A program made the position numbers and the translations under genes. Source: WRMS01 sp038562165 (GTDB lineage Bacteria > Bacillota > Peptococcia > DRI-13 > UBA5745). Taken from it: DNA of 64,000 nucleotides. The DNA lies in the NCBI GenBank assembly GCA_038562165.1, contig JBCFAO010000018.1:1-64000 (forward strand). Reading direction: 5' to 3'. Below are positions 7,728 through 16,648 of the stretch, in pieces. Positions within the stretch are counted from its first letter, which is position 1. Each line of letters starts with the position of its first letter. Under the pieces are notes generated by a model. That model saw only the letters and a program-made list of their open reading frames with translations, ran no database searches and was not told the DNA's origin.

Positions 7728-8452
7728 TCGCAGATACGAAGCTGCAATTTCAGCTTATCCTCTTCCGCCAGACCCAGGCAAGCCAGATACGCATGGATCC
7801 CGCCAACCTCTTCGATGTAGTCCAGCACTGTCTCAATATATTCTCTGTCCGACCGGGCTAACCCTACCGGATAATGGCCCAGCATCCGGCGGGCCTTGGG
7901 ACTTTGTTTTAAATAAGTGTAGGTGGTCTCATAATTAGCGGCAATATCTCCCCGGGGCACCCCCGCTATGCTTAGAAGTAGAGCGGCTAAAATCCCCGTT
8001 CTGTCTTTGCCCGCCGAACAGTGAAACAGCACACAGCCTTCCCGGGATTTTGCCATTTGGGAAAGTATTTGCCGGAGGGACTCGCCTTGGATACCCAGAA
8101 TATCCAGGTAAAACTTACAGATAAATTTGGCCGTATCCTCCACCTGCATCTTTGTCACATCGTCCACATCATCCAACCCTAACGGCATATGATAGTAGTC
8201 TACCGCCCCTACCTGGGCAAAAGGGTCCGGATGAGCGCTGCATTCACTATGGCTGCGCAAGTCGATAACGGTTCTTACACCATAATCCAACAAAAAGCCA
8301 ATCTCTTCTTCTGTCAGCAAGGACAGGTCATCCCCCCGCAAGAAAGCCCGCCATTTAGTAACAGAACCTCCTGCGCAAAGGTGTCCTCCCAAATCTCTGA
8401 CATTGTCCGCATTCTTTAAAGGCAGACGTACGTAATATTTATCCGCATCCAT
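7724..8452 (-). CDS. Tyrosine-protein phosphatase (DSP/PTP family, IphP/LipA-like)
   Basis: The product is 242 aa. The P-loop HCSAGKDRTG near residue 139 gives the catalytic Cys and Arg, and NVRDLGGH near residue 17 is the usual N-terminal motif of the bacterial Tyr_phosphatase3 family. No signal peptide is seen, so it is cytosolic. Members act on phosphotyrosine or phosphoinositides. The substrate here is unknown. It lies 29 bp downstream of dnaX on the same strand and probably shares its transcript, an unusual insertion between dnaX and ybaB. Confidence 0.88.
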   Translation of the reverse strand: MDADKYYVRLPLKNADNVRDLGGHLCAGGSVTKWRAFLRGDDLSLLTEEEIGFLLDYGVRTVIDLRSHSECSAHPDPFAQVGAVDYYHMPLGLDDVDDVTKMQVEDTAKFICKFYLDILGIQGESLRQILSQMAKSREGCVLFHCSAGKDRTGILAALLLSIAGVPRGDIAANYETTYTYLKQSPKARRMLGHYPVGLARSDREYIETVLDYIEEVGGIHAYLACLGLAEEDKLKLQLRICD

Positions 8453-8481
8453 TCTTTATCTCCCTGATTCTTTATCTTTTA

Positions 8482-10335
8482 TTATTCGTTTAACTTCACG
8501 ATATCACTGCCAAAGATTTCGATAGCTTTCTCAACGGGGTCTTTATCCTCCTCTTTGGTCCAAAAACCGCATTCCACTTCAACTGGGCTGCCCAATACCT
8601 GACAGGCTGCATCCTTGATCATTTGCAAATTATCTTTTTCTACGCAACGATCCCTATGAAAACAACCTTTGTCCGGATCAAAGAAGATACGCAGAACGCC
8701 TCCGGCCAGGTCCTGCCGCAATGCGGCCAGCAGAAAAGCGTGGAGAACAATTTTTTGCCCTTTGATGAGCTGAAGGATCTTTTCCCATTGGGCAGCAGGC
8801 AGGCTGCCGGCGGATGTTGAAGTGGAAGCTAGGCTTCGGCCGGAGCCGGCTGCAGCCTTTGGCTCTCCGGCCGCAATTGCTCCCGAGCCCGAAGCAGCTT
8901 TAGGGGCTCCTTGCTCTTTGGCAAAAGCCCCGGCAGAAGCACCAGAAGTCTTCGTTCTGGCAGCCGGAGACTCTGACCCGGCAGAGGCAGAAAAAGCTGC
9001 CGCCCGCTGACTGGCGGCCCCATCCCTTGAATTATCATTTGCCTGAGGAGAAGATTGCACCTCTTCCCAAGGCGGTCTTTCTTGCGTCTTAGTAAAGCCT
9101 TCGGCCGCCGCTGCAGCTTTAGCTTGGGCTGCCGGTCTTGGGGCTGCGGTTTGATTTGCCGGCTGTGCCGGGCCTGCTGCAGAAGCTCCAGCCTGTGCGG
9201 AGCTTCCTGTCTGCGCCACTGCCAGCCAAGCTTGTCCTTGCTGGCCCGGTTGATCAAGCAGCAACCCGGCAAATAAAGCTTCCGCCATATAGCGGCTATT
9301 GCCCCGGTATCTGCCGCCGGCCACTCCCTGATCCAGCCGGGCTAATATCTGCTGCAGCCTGGCTGGGCCCAGTCTGCCGCTCTGATCGACCATCAGCCGC
9401 CGCTGCTCGCCCGCTGCTATAACCAGCTCCGTCCCTTGACCGCAAAGAGCCAAAAGCAGCAAGTCCCGGCAATAGCCGGCAAATTCTTTCAGTAGCTGCA
9501 TAGGGTCTACACCTTGAGTGAACAGGGCTTCCAGCTCCATAAAAAGCGGGGTAGCTTCACCATCGATCACCGCTGCCAGCAACGAAGCTAAGGCCTCCTG
9601 CCGTACCAAACCTAAAATGGCGCAGGCGTCATCGAGAGTCAGCCGGTCGGGGCTGAAGGACAGACACTGATCCAATAAGCTGATAGCATCCCTAAGGCCG
9701 CCGTCGGCTTGGCGAATGATCAGGGATAAGGCTTCCGGGTCCACCTGCCTCTTCTGCCCGGCAATAATCTCCTCCAGCCGGCCCTTGATCGCTTCATAAG
9801 AAATTTTGCGGAAGTCAAAACGCTGGCAGCGGGAAAGCACCGTCGGCGGCAGCTTTTGAGGATCTGTGGTAGCCAGCACAAAAATCACATGGGCCGGCGG
9901 TTCCTCCAAGGTCTTCAGCAAGGCATTGAAGGCCTCGTTGGTCAGCATATGAACTTCGTCAACAATATAGACTTTATACTTGCCTAAAGCCGGCAAAAAG
10001 CTGATTTTCTCTTTTAATTCCCGAATCTCCTCAATGCCCCGGTTGGAGGCGCCGTCGATCTCCAGCACATCCAGGGAGTTGCCCCGGGTGATGGTTTGGC
10101 AGCTTTCACATTCGCCGCAAGGATGGGCTCCATTGCGGTTAGAACAATTTAAGGCCTTGGCCAATATTCTGGCGGTACTGGTCTTGCCTGTCCCTCTGGG
10201 CCCGGTAAACAGATAGGCATGGCTGATCCTATCCTGCAAAATGGCATTTTCCAAAGTCCGGCGGATATGCTCTTGCCCCGCCAGCTCTTCAAAGCCTTGC
10301 GGCCGCCAAACCCGGTATAATACTTGATAAGTCAT
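8482..10335 (-). CDS. dnaX: DNA polymerase III subunits gamma and tau
   Basis: The 617-aa protein has an N-terminal AAA+ clamp-loader module with Walker A GPRGTGKTS near 45, a zinc module ending HPCGECESC, Walker B/DExH DEVHMLT near 127 and sensor-1 ATTDPQKLPPTVLSRCQRF near 155. A long low-complexity Ala/Ser/Gly/Gln-rich linker covers about residues 360-520. A C-terminal domain of about 95 aa follows, corresponding to the tau region. I see no obvious A-rich slippery site for a gamma frameshift. A TATACT/TTGGCA promoter lies about 55-80 bp upstream. Confidence 0.97.
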   Translation of the reverse strand: MTYQVLYRVWRPQGFEELAGQEHIRRTLENAILQDRISHAYLFTGPRGTGKTSTARILAKALNCSNRNGAHPCGECESCQTITRGNSLDVLEIDGASNRGIEEIRELKEKISFLPALGKYKVYIVDEVHMLTNEAFNALLKTLEEPPAHVIFVLATTDPQKLPPTVLSRCQRFDFRKISYEAIKGRLEEIIAGQKRQVDPEALSLIIRQADGGLRDAISLLDQCLSFSPDRLTLDDACAILGLVRQEALASLLAAVIDGEATPLFMELEALFTQGVDPMQLLKEFAGYCRDLLLLALCGQGTELVIAAGEQRRLMVDQSGRLGPARLQQILARLDQGVAGGRYRGNSRYMAEALFAGLLLDQPGQQGQAWLAVAQTGSSAQAGASAAGPAQPANQTAAPRPAAQAKAAAAAEGFTKTQERPPWEEVQSSPQANDNSRDGAASQRAAAFSASAGSESPAARTKTSGASAGAFAKEQGAPKAASGSGAIAAGEPKAAAGSGRSLASTSTSAGSLPAAQWEKILQLIKGQKIVLHAFLLAALRQDLAGGVLRIFFDPDKGCFHRDRCVEKDNLQMIKDAACQVLGSPVEVECGFWTKEEDKDPVEKAIEIFGSDIVKLNE

Positions 10336-10385
10336 AAAATATTTCCTTCCCTATGCTGCGTAAAGTCCGATAAGCCTATGCTTTA

Positions 10386-10415
10386 AGTATAGCATTGAAG
10401 AGCCAAAACTGCCAA
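10386..10415 (-). promoter_or_regulatory. dnaX: Probable dnaX promoter
   Basis: The minus strand reads TTGGCA (10410-10415), 18 bp, TATACT (10386-10391). It is about 50 bp before the dnaX start, whose ribosome site is GGAAGGAA. Confidence 0.6.
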
Positions 10416-10466
10416 TACCATAACTATAGAAGAGATTCACCGGAGACTTATCAGACACTTTTTCTC

Positions 10467-10592
10467 TTGAAGTATAAAATCCTTTATGGTAATATATAAT
10501 TACAAATAGGAACTGCTGCTTTTGCTGGGCGGCGGTCCCTCAGTTAGGGGTATGGCCGCCTGTTTTCAGGCGGTCATTTGTTTTTCTTATTG
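10467..10592 (+). ncRNA. Antisense antitoxin RNA of the type I toxin locus
   Basis: A plus-strand promoter TTGAAG (10467-10472), 17 bp, TAATAT (10490-10495) should start an RNA near 10502. An intrinsic terminator follows: stem GGCCGCCTG/CAGGCGGTC (10554-10575) and a T-rich tract to about 10590. The RNA of about 85 nt is antisense to the end of the toxin ORF and its 3' UTR. Its 5' end (ATAGGAACTGCTGCTT) repeats, in inverted orientation, the 5' end of the toxin mRNA. This matches the convergent layout of Fst/par-type loci. Exact ends are inferred. Confidence 0.65.
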
Positions 10593-10657
10593 TTAGACAA
10601 CAAGGAGGCTAGTGTCAGGAGAATCAGACAGAAGTTAAACAACTCCAGCCATGTCAC
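10574..10657 (-). CDS. Type I toxin, Fst/holin-like small membrane peptide
   Basis: A GTG start at 10657 follows AGGTGA by 9 bases. The 27-aa product has one hydrophobic helix (about residues 3-20, LELFNFCLILLTLASLL) and a charged tail NNKKNK, the form of Fst/putative holin-like toxins. The sequence past the stop folds into the CCGCC/GGCGG hairpin shared with the antisense RNA. Upstream stop codons in frame rule out a longer protein. Such toxins depolarise the membrane when the antisense RNA is lost. The gene lies between dnaX and a surface-protein gene. The family assignment rests on architecture, not on a database match. Confidence 0.75.
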   Translation of the reverse strand: MTWLELFNFCLILLTLASLLSNNKKNK

Positions 10658-10773
10658 CCATACTTATCACCTACATCTGCGCCCCAATATCTTCGGATAG
10701 CAGATTGAGACCGTAGGTCCCCTCATTATTCACTAATGAGGGAAAACCGCCAAGCAACAGTTCCTATGCTCTT

Positions 10774-10779
10774 ATTATA
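10774..10779 (-). promoter_or_regulatory. Extended -10 promoter of the toxin mRNA
   Basis: TGTTATAAT on the minus strand is an extended -10 without a clear -35. The transcript should start near 10767. Its first 30 nt (AGGAACTG..TGCTT..GGCGG..TCCCTCA) can pair with its own 3' end at about 10509-10545. That would form a long-range stem, as in translationally inactive full-length type I toxin mRNAs. Confidence 0.6.
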
Positions 10780-10897
10780 ACATATTTCCCATAAAATTCC
10801 ATAAGGATCTTTTTTATTTTATGCGTTTGCATTATTCGCCTCATTATGATAATTTATGGATTAGAATTCCACAAAATTTATTCTTAAGGAGGCTTTG

Positions 10898-12706
10898 ATG
10901 CTCCAGAATCGCACTTCTTTAAAATCCTCAATTATCATCTTCCTGCTTGCTCTATTATTATTTAGCGTAATGGACGGTATTCTATCCCTGCCGGTTTTGG
11001 CAGCCGAGGCCGACCACCATACCTCCCGGGTTTATGTAGTGGTGGATACGGCTTTAGCCGACTCCAGCGATACCGTAGAGCTGGACGTGATGCTTTTTGC
11101 CCCCGGCCACGGTTTGGTGACGGACAAAAGCGTCTACGGCGCCTCCTCCCGCAGGGATGACAGCATCTCCGTGGGCGCCAACGAAGAGGGCCTGATCAAA
11201 GTGGAAATCTCCAGTTCAAGTCCCGGCGTCTCGCAAATCGCTTTATCTCTGGTGTCTCAAGATGCGGCAGCCAGATTCCTGCAAGGAACAACCGGCTCCT
11301 ACGAAGGCAAGATTCTCCAAACCAGTACAGGTGTAGAAATCTTTTCCGTTTATTTTATTGCCGGCAGCCTGGATCCGGAATATTGCCTCATGGAATTCGA
11401 TAAAGATACCATTGCCGTCACCGATCATCAGTATTCGGATAATGCCATCGGCACCATTTATCTGCGGACGGAAATTGACCAGCCCGTAGCCAACCAGCGG
11501 GTACGGATATACACCAGGAAAAGCGGCGTCCTCCTCTACCCCGCTCTCAGCTCCTCCACCAATACAGGCGAAGGCTCTTCCATCAGCCTGGTTACGGATA
11601 AAAACGGCACGGCCTCTTTTGTGGTCCGGGGCTATGAGGTAGGAGATGCGGAAATCTTCTGTGAGGTGGAAGGAGAGGAATTCAGCGAATTCCTCTATAT
11701 AGACGTAGCGGAAAATGTTTTTGACTTGGAAGACCCCGATTGGGACGACTATGAGGACGAGGAAGAGGAAGAAGAAGAGTTGATCATCAGCCGGGAAAAT
11801 ACCAGGGTCAACATCTCCAAATCCATAGCCCTGGAATACGGCAGCAACGCCCGCTATAACCTTCCTACTACGGAAGCCGGCTGGGATAAAATCGTCATTG
11901 GCGGCACAGCCATGACCGCCGACGACGAGCCGGTGCGGGGCCAGCATCTGGTACAGGCTTACGCCACCGCCGGTAATCTGGACAAAAACACCACGCTGAC
12001 CACCAGCAACGGCGGCGCTTTCTCCTTTAGCCTTAGTTCCAAAGAGCCTGCCCTGGGCCGCTATGCCGTTGGTTTAGGCACCGTGGAGCAGCTAAAAGGC
12101 TATCTGGAAGGCAAGGTCAGCGCCGACGACTGCCAGCTTCTCGGTACCGGCATGTATGCCTTCATCGGCCACGACTGGAATAAATACATGATCTGCGCCA
12201 TCGGCGAAAAACAAGCGATTATCAATGGCTACCTGGAAGAAATGGATGTGGCCCCTTTCATTCAAAATGGTAGAACCATGATGATTGCCCGCCCCATAGC
12301 CAACACCATCGATGCAATCAGCAAGTGGGATCAGGCCAAGCAAACTGCCAGCTTCTATGTGGGCAGCGGCAATTATACCATTGCAATGAAAGTAGGCAGC
12401 AGCAGCATCGACCGTACGGAGACCTATGTGGCGCCTAAGCAGTTTACCAGCGACGTGCCCGCCATGGTCAAAGACGGCCGGACTGTACTGCCCTTACGAG
12501 CTCTGTCCGAGGCCTTTGAGATGAAAACCATTTACGATGCCGGCCAGCAACTGGTGGCTGTTTATAACACGGCCATCAAATATCCGCCCCCCTACAATCC
12601 AAAGAAAGATCCCAATCATGCCGACTATGATCCCACTATAGATCCCAACAGCGACCAGTACGACGCCACCAAGGACCCGGACAGCGACGAATATATTGAA
12701 CCGTAA
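10898..12706 (+). CDS. Secreted stalk-domain protein (copper amine oxidase N-terminal-like)
   Basis: The product is about 602 aa. A signal peptide covers residues 1-36 (hydrophobic core IIIFLLALLLFSVM, cleavage near LAAEA). Ig-like or invasin-like beta regions follow, then a very acidic stretch near residues 280-300 (DDYEDEEEEEEEL) and a stalk domain from about 430 to 565 with VKDGRTVLPLRALSEAF. The tail has three Asp/Pro/Asn repeats (DPNHADYDPT, DPNSDQYDAT, DPDSDEY) that look calcium-binding. ATG 10898 follows AAGGAGG. It is probably attached to the cell surface. Its ligand is unknown. Confidence 0.8.
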   Translation: MLQNRTSLKSSIIIFLLALLLFSVMDGILSLPVLAAEADHHTSRVYVVVDTALADSSDTVELDVMLFAPGHGLVTDKSVYGASSRRDDSISVGANEEGLIKVEISSSSPGVSQIALSLVSQDAAARFLQGTTGSYEGKILQTSTGVEIFSVYFIAGSLDPEYCLMEFDKDTIAVTDHQYSDNAIGTIYLRTEIDQPVANQRVRIYTRKSGVLLYPALSSSTNTGEGSSISLVTDKNGTASFVVRGYEVGDAEIFCEVEGEEFSEFLYIDVAENVFDLEDPDWDDYEDEEEEEEELIISRENTRVNISKSIALEYGSNARYNLPTTEAGWDKIVIGGTAMTADDEPVRGQHLVQAYATAGNLDKNTTLTTSNGGAFSFSLSSKEPALGRYAVGLGTVEQLKGYLEGKVSADDCQLLGTGMYAFIGHDWNKYMICAIGEKQAIINGYLEEMDVAPFIQNGRTMMIARPIANTIDAISKWDQAKQTASFYVGSGNYTIAMKVGSSSIDRTETYVAPKQFTSDVPAMVKDGRTVLPLRALSEAFEMKTIYDAGQQLVAVYNTAIKYPPPYNPKKDPNHADYDPTIDPNSDQYDATKDPDSDEYIEP

Positions 12707-12713
12707 CGATACA

Positions 12714-12755
12714 AAAACCGGAGGGTGCAGCAAAATTGCTGTGTCCTCCGGTTTT
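12714..12755 (+). terminator. Terminator of the stalk-domain gene
   Basis: A long stem AAAACCGGAGG/CCTCCGGTTTT encloses a second pairing CAGCAA/TTGCTG. It lies 8 bp after the stop codon. Confidence 0.85.
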
Positions 12756-12770
12756 GAGTTGATATGCGTA

Positions 12771-12816
12771 TATGAAAAATGGATATACCAGATTAGGTAT
12801 ATCCATTCTTTTTGTT
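12771..12816. terminator. Bidirectional terminator
   Basis: The stem GGATATACC/GGTATATCC has T-rich tails on both strands. It separates the plus-strand stalk-domain gene from the minus-strand efflux operon that ends at 12914. Confidence 0.8.
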
Positions 12817-12913
12817 TAATGCCGATTAATGCATTATCTCAATTTTTGTGCACCCCTGATTCCGGATCAAGTCCAAAACCGCCCTCGCTACCCTGCGGAC
12901 TTGACCGGCTCCC

Positions 12914-13510
12914 CTATCTTTTCTTTATTCCCTCGAAGAAAAAGTCGGTGACCCGCTCCGCCGCCTCCTGAGGCACGTAATTCTCCCAGACGGAACTGCC
13001 CCAGGGCCGCACTAAATTCATTACGGCGCCCATCAAGGCCCCCAAAAACAACTGAGGATCCACCGGCCGTATCTCACCGCCGGCAACGCCTGCATCGATA
13101 ATTTCCTCCAGCCACCGCTGCCAGCGCAAATTCTCCTCCTGGGCCATACTCTGGAATTCCTTCATGGCATTGCCCAGCTCTGCCGGATTAATATTCATGC
13201 TTAAATAACAGCCTTTATGATGCCGGAACATCACTGTCTCAATCAGGGCTTTCAGTTTATCCTTCACGGTGGATACCTGGTCAACCGTATTTTTTACCTG
13301 CCGGGCCATTTCCTCCATTTCATAATGGACGGCAGCCGACAGCAATTCTTCTTTGCTGCGAAAATATTCATATACCGTGCCTTTGCCGATACCGGCAGCG
13401 GCAGCAACTTCCTCAATCCGGGTATTGTGGAAGCCTTTGTTGCCAAAGGCCCCCAGGGCTGCCCGGATAATCTCTTCCCGCCGGTTTTTCTGTGCTTTTT
13501 CCTTCTCCAT
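12914..13510 (-). CDS. TetR/AcrR-family transcriptional repressor
   Basis: The product is 198 aa. The N-terminal helix-turn-helix (about residues 28-50, IEEVAAAAGIGKGTVYEYF) is canonical TetR, and a ligand-binding helical domain follows. It is the third gene of the efflux operon. A typical TetR palindrome overlaps the start site of that operon at 17796-17815, so it probably represses its own operon and responds to a toxic ligand. Confidence 0.92.
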   Translation of the reverse strand: MEKEKAQKNRREEIIRAALGAFGNKGFHNTRIEEVAAAAGIGKGTVYEYFRSKEELLSAAVHYEMEEMARQVKNTVDQVSTVKDKLKALIETVMFRHHKGCYLSMNINPAELGNAMKEFQSMAQEENLRWQRWLEEIIDAGVAGGEIRPVDPQLFLGALMGAVMNLVRPWGSSVWENYVPQEAAERVTDFFFEGIKKR

Positions 13511-13555
13511 CGTAAACCTGCCTTTCTGCTCTAAACCCGGCCGTAAGCTAACGGC

Positions 13556-16500
13556 TTATGCCCGGCCCTCTTCCGCCGCCGCCTTAGGCCGCCGGCGGAA
13601 AAGCCTGCCGATGCCATTGCTGATATTTTCAGCATAAACATACATACAGGGAACGTAAACCAGGGTGATCAAGGTAGAAAAGGTCAGCCCCCCTGCCACC
13701 ACCGTGCCCAGAGGCGACATCATTTCGCCGCCCTCGCCCATCCCAATAGCAATAGGCAGCATACCCAAAATCGTGGTCAAGCTGGTCATCATAATAGGCC
13801 TGAGCCTGGTCAGGCCGGCTTCAATAATAGCGTCCTCACGGTTCATTCCTTTATTGCGCCGCAGAATATTGATATAGTCCACAAGCACGATGGCATTGTT
13901 GACCACAATACCCGCCAGCATAATCACGCCGATCAGCGAGACCACATTGATGGTTCTGCCGGTGATAAACAGGCAGAAAACCACGCCAATAAAGGTTGGG
14001 GGCAGGGAAAACATAATAACAAAGGGATAGAGCAATTGCTCAAACTGGAAAGCCATAACCATATAAACGAGAACTACGGCCAAAAGCAAAGCCAGCATTA
14101 AGTCACCGAAGGCATCCATCATTTCCTTATTGCTGCCACCCATTTCTATTTGGATCTCAGGAGGAATGTTCATTTCCTCCAATGCCTTTTGGACATCGGC
14201 AGAGACCTCTCCCAGACTCCTGCCCACGGTAGTGCAGGATACGGACACCTGGCGGCTCTGGTTTTGCCGGACGATATTGGTGGGGCTGGTCTCGATCCGC
14301 AGCGTGGCGATATTGCCCAAAGGAATCAGATTGCCCGTAGGTGAGGTAATAGTCAGGGCTGCCAGGTCATTGAGGTTTTGCCGGTACTGTTCGTCCATGA
14401 TCAGCCGGATATCCAGCTCCTTGCCTTCCTCTCGCAATTTAGTAGAGGCAGTACCGCTGACAGCCGCCGATACGGTGGCCGCTACCGTAGAGGAATTCAG
14501 CCCGTATTGGGAGGCCTTTTGCCGGTCCACGATCACGTTAACCTCCGGGTTGCCGCCCTCTAACGAGGTGGTTACCTCCCTGGTACCGTCGATCAGCTCA
14601 ATGCGGCCGGCCACCGCATCGGCGATGATCTCCAACTGGGCCAAATCATTCCCCAGCAGATTAATGACAATATCGCTGCCGGTCATCATCATGGTGCCGC
14701 CGCTGGAGGCTACCTCCACCTCGGCTCCGGGAATATCCTTCAGCTTTTCTCTAATCTCATCCAGAATCTCCTCAATGGAACGCTGCCGCTGGCTCAAGGG
14801 CACCAGAGCGCCGCTAAAGGTGGCGCTGGCGCTGCTGCCGCCGCCGAATTCCATCATGCCGCCGCCGCCCACATTGCTGATGATGCGCTGGTTTTCCGGG
14901 ATTTGCTGCAGGACGGCTTCCGCCTCCTGGGCTACCCGCAAAGTTTCCCGTAAGGCTACGCCTTTAGGCAAAGACAGAGTGACGGTGTATTCGCCGGTAT
15001 CCTGGGCGGGAATGAACTCCATGCCTACCTTGGGCAGCAAGAAAGCGGAACCCACCAGGGCTGCGGTAAACAACAATACCACCACGCCTTTGCGGCGCAA
15101 AGCCAGAGCTAAAAACCGGCGGTAATACTCCTTAATTATGGAGAAAAGCCGGCCGCCGCCTTTTTTCTCTTTTTCTTTGATCAATAATTTATTTGACAGC
15201 ATAGGCACCGTCAAAAAGGCTACCCCCAAGGAAGCTAAAAGGGAGCAGGTAATCGTAAGAGCCATTTGCCGGAAAATCTGAGAAGCCAACCCTTCCACAA
15301 ATACGATAGGCAAGAAAACCACAATAGTCGTAATAGTGGAAGCGATTACCGCTCCGGCCACTTCCTTGCTGCCGTTGATGGCGGCCATCAGGTTGCCTTC
15401 ACCCTTCTCCTGGCGGTGGCGGAAAATATTCTCCAGCACAACGATAGAGTTGTCCACCATCATACCGATACCCAGAGCCAAGCCGCCTAAAGAGACCATA
15501 TTTAAGGTTACGCCGGTAAAATACATCATGGCAAAGGCCGCAATTACCGACACGGGAATAGATATGGCAATAATCAGCGTGCTGCGCCAGCTGCGCAGGA
15601 AAAGAATGAGAATCAATATGGCCAAAGCGCCTCCTTGCAGGGCGCTGGAGGTAACATTATTAAGGGATAGATTGATATAATCGGCCTGGTCAAAAGCAAT
15701 GACGATATCGTAGCCCTTAGGCAAATCTTCCCGCAAGGCGTCCAGGACTTCCCGGACCCGGGCGGAGGTCTGCACCAGATTGGCGTCGCTTTGCTTCATC
15801 AGGGAAACATTGATGCCGGGCTGGCCGTTAATATAGACGTAGCTGCTGCGGTCTTTAATGGTGCGTTCAATGCCGGCCAACGAGCTTAAAGGAATATAAC
15901 CGCCGTAAGCGCTGGGCACCTGGATATTCTTGATGTCTTCCAGACTGGTAAATTCGCCTACCACCCGGACGGCATGATCCTTCAGCCCTTCTTCCACCGT
16001 ACCGGCGCTGATATTGCTGTTTTCCTGCCGCAAAAGGCCTACGATCTGGTTCATGCTGACCCCATAGGCCTGAAGCCTTTGGGGATCGGTGACAATGCGC
16101 ACCTCTTCCGTCACGGTGCCGGAAGCGTCCACGGAGGCCACGCCCTCCACCCGCTCCAGCCGGGGCCGCAGCTTATCCTCCACATAATCGGTGAGTTCCT
16201 CTAAGGTCGTATCGCCGGAAACGCCGATTTGAATGATGGGCATGGAATCCGGGTCCATTTTAATAATCATGGGCTTCGAGGCGTCGCTGGGCAAAGCCGC
16301 GCCATAGAGATCCAGCCGGTCCCGCAATTGGTTGGTAACATAGTTTAAGTCTGAGCCCCAGGCAAACTCCACCAGCACCATGGAACTGCCCCTGGTGGAA
16401 TAAGAGGTCATGCTCTGGACGCCGCTGACGGTGCCTACGGCGGCCTCTAAGGGCCTGGTGATCTGTTCTTCTATCTCCTGAGGGCTGACGCCGGTATAGC

Positions 16501-16648
16501 TGGTTTGCACCAAAAGCATGGGCAGCTCCATTTTGGGAAACAGGTCCATGCCTAATTCGCCAAAAGATACCGCGCCTAAAATGACGACGATCAAAACGAT
16601 CATCGTAACGGCCACCGGCCGCTTTACGGCAAAATCAAAGATATTCAC
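13556..16648 (-). CDS. RND-family multidrug efflux pump, HAE1/SwrC-like
   Basis: The 1030-aa protein has the RND layout of twelve membrane helices and two large extracytoplasmic loops. The N terminus MNIFDFAVKRPVAVTM is typical, and the TM4 motif GIGMMVDNSIVVLENIF near 400 holds the proton-relay Asp. In Firmicutes, related pumps (SwrC) export surfactants and drugs without an outer-membrane channel. The start overlaps the end of the adaptor gene by 4 bp. The TetR gene follows after 45 bp. Confidence 0.95.
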   Translation of the reverse strand: MNIFDFAVKRPVAVTMIVLIVVILGAVSFGELGMDLFPKMELPMLLVQTSYTGVSPQEIEEQITRPLEAAVGTVSGVQSMTSYSTRGSSMVLVEFAWGSDLNYVTNQLRDRLDLYGAALPSDASKPMIIKMDPDSMPIIQIGVSGDTTLEELTDYVEDKLRPRLERVEGVASVDASGTVTEEVRIVTDPQRLQAYGVSMNQIVGLLRQENSNISAGTVEEGLKDHAVRVVGEFTSLEDIKNIQVPSAYGGYIPLSSLAGIERTIKDRSSYVYINGQPGINVSLMKQSDANLVQTSARVREVLDALREDLPKGYDIVIAFDQADYINLSLNNVTSSALQGGALAILILILFLRSWRSTLIIAISIPVSVIAAFAMMYFTGVTLNMVSLGGLALGIGMMVDNSIVVLENIFRHRQEKGEGNLMAAINGSKEVAGAVIASTITTIVVFLPIVFVEGLASQIFRQMALTITCSLLASLGVAFLTVPMLSNKLLIKEKEKKGGGRLFSIIKEYYRRFLALALRRKGVVVLLFTAALVGSAFLLPKVGMEFIPAQDTGEYTVTLSLPKGVALRETLRVAQEAEAVLQQIPENQRIISNVGGGGMMEFGGGSSASATFSGALVPLSQRQRSIEEILDEIREKLKDIPGAEVEVASSGGTMMMTGSDIVINLLGNDLAQLEIIADAVAGRIELIDGTREVTTSLEGGNPEVNVIVDRQKASQYGLNSSTVAATVSAAVSGTASTKLREEGKELDIRLIMDEQYRQNLNDLAALTITSPTGNLIPLGNIATLRIETSPTNIVRQNQSRQVSVSCTTVGRSLGEVSADVQKALEEMNIPPEIQIEMGGSNKEMMDAFGDLMLALLLAVVLVYMVMAFQFEQLLYPFVIMFSLPPTFIGVVFCLFITGRTINVVSLIGVIMLAGIVVNNAIVLVDYINILRRNKGMNREDAIIEAGLTRLRPIMMTSLTTILGMLPIAIGMGEGGEMMSPLGTVVAGGLTFSTLITLVYVPCMYVYAENISNGIGRLFRRRPKAAAEEGRA

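Noticed and set aside
8800..9280. Programmed frameshift site in dnaX
   Set aside because: The low-complexity linker is GC-rich and I found no A-rich heptamer with a following hairpin in the reading frame.
10500..10770. SRP (scRNA/ffs) or 6S RNA upstream of dnaX
   Set aside because: The position and rod-like pairing suggest it, but the invariant SRP hairpin sequence (GGTCAGGnCCGGAAGG-type) is absent. The minus strand encodes a convincing small toxin ORF with its own ribosome site and a convergent antisense promoter.
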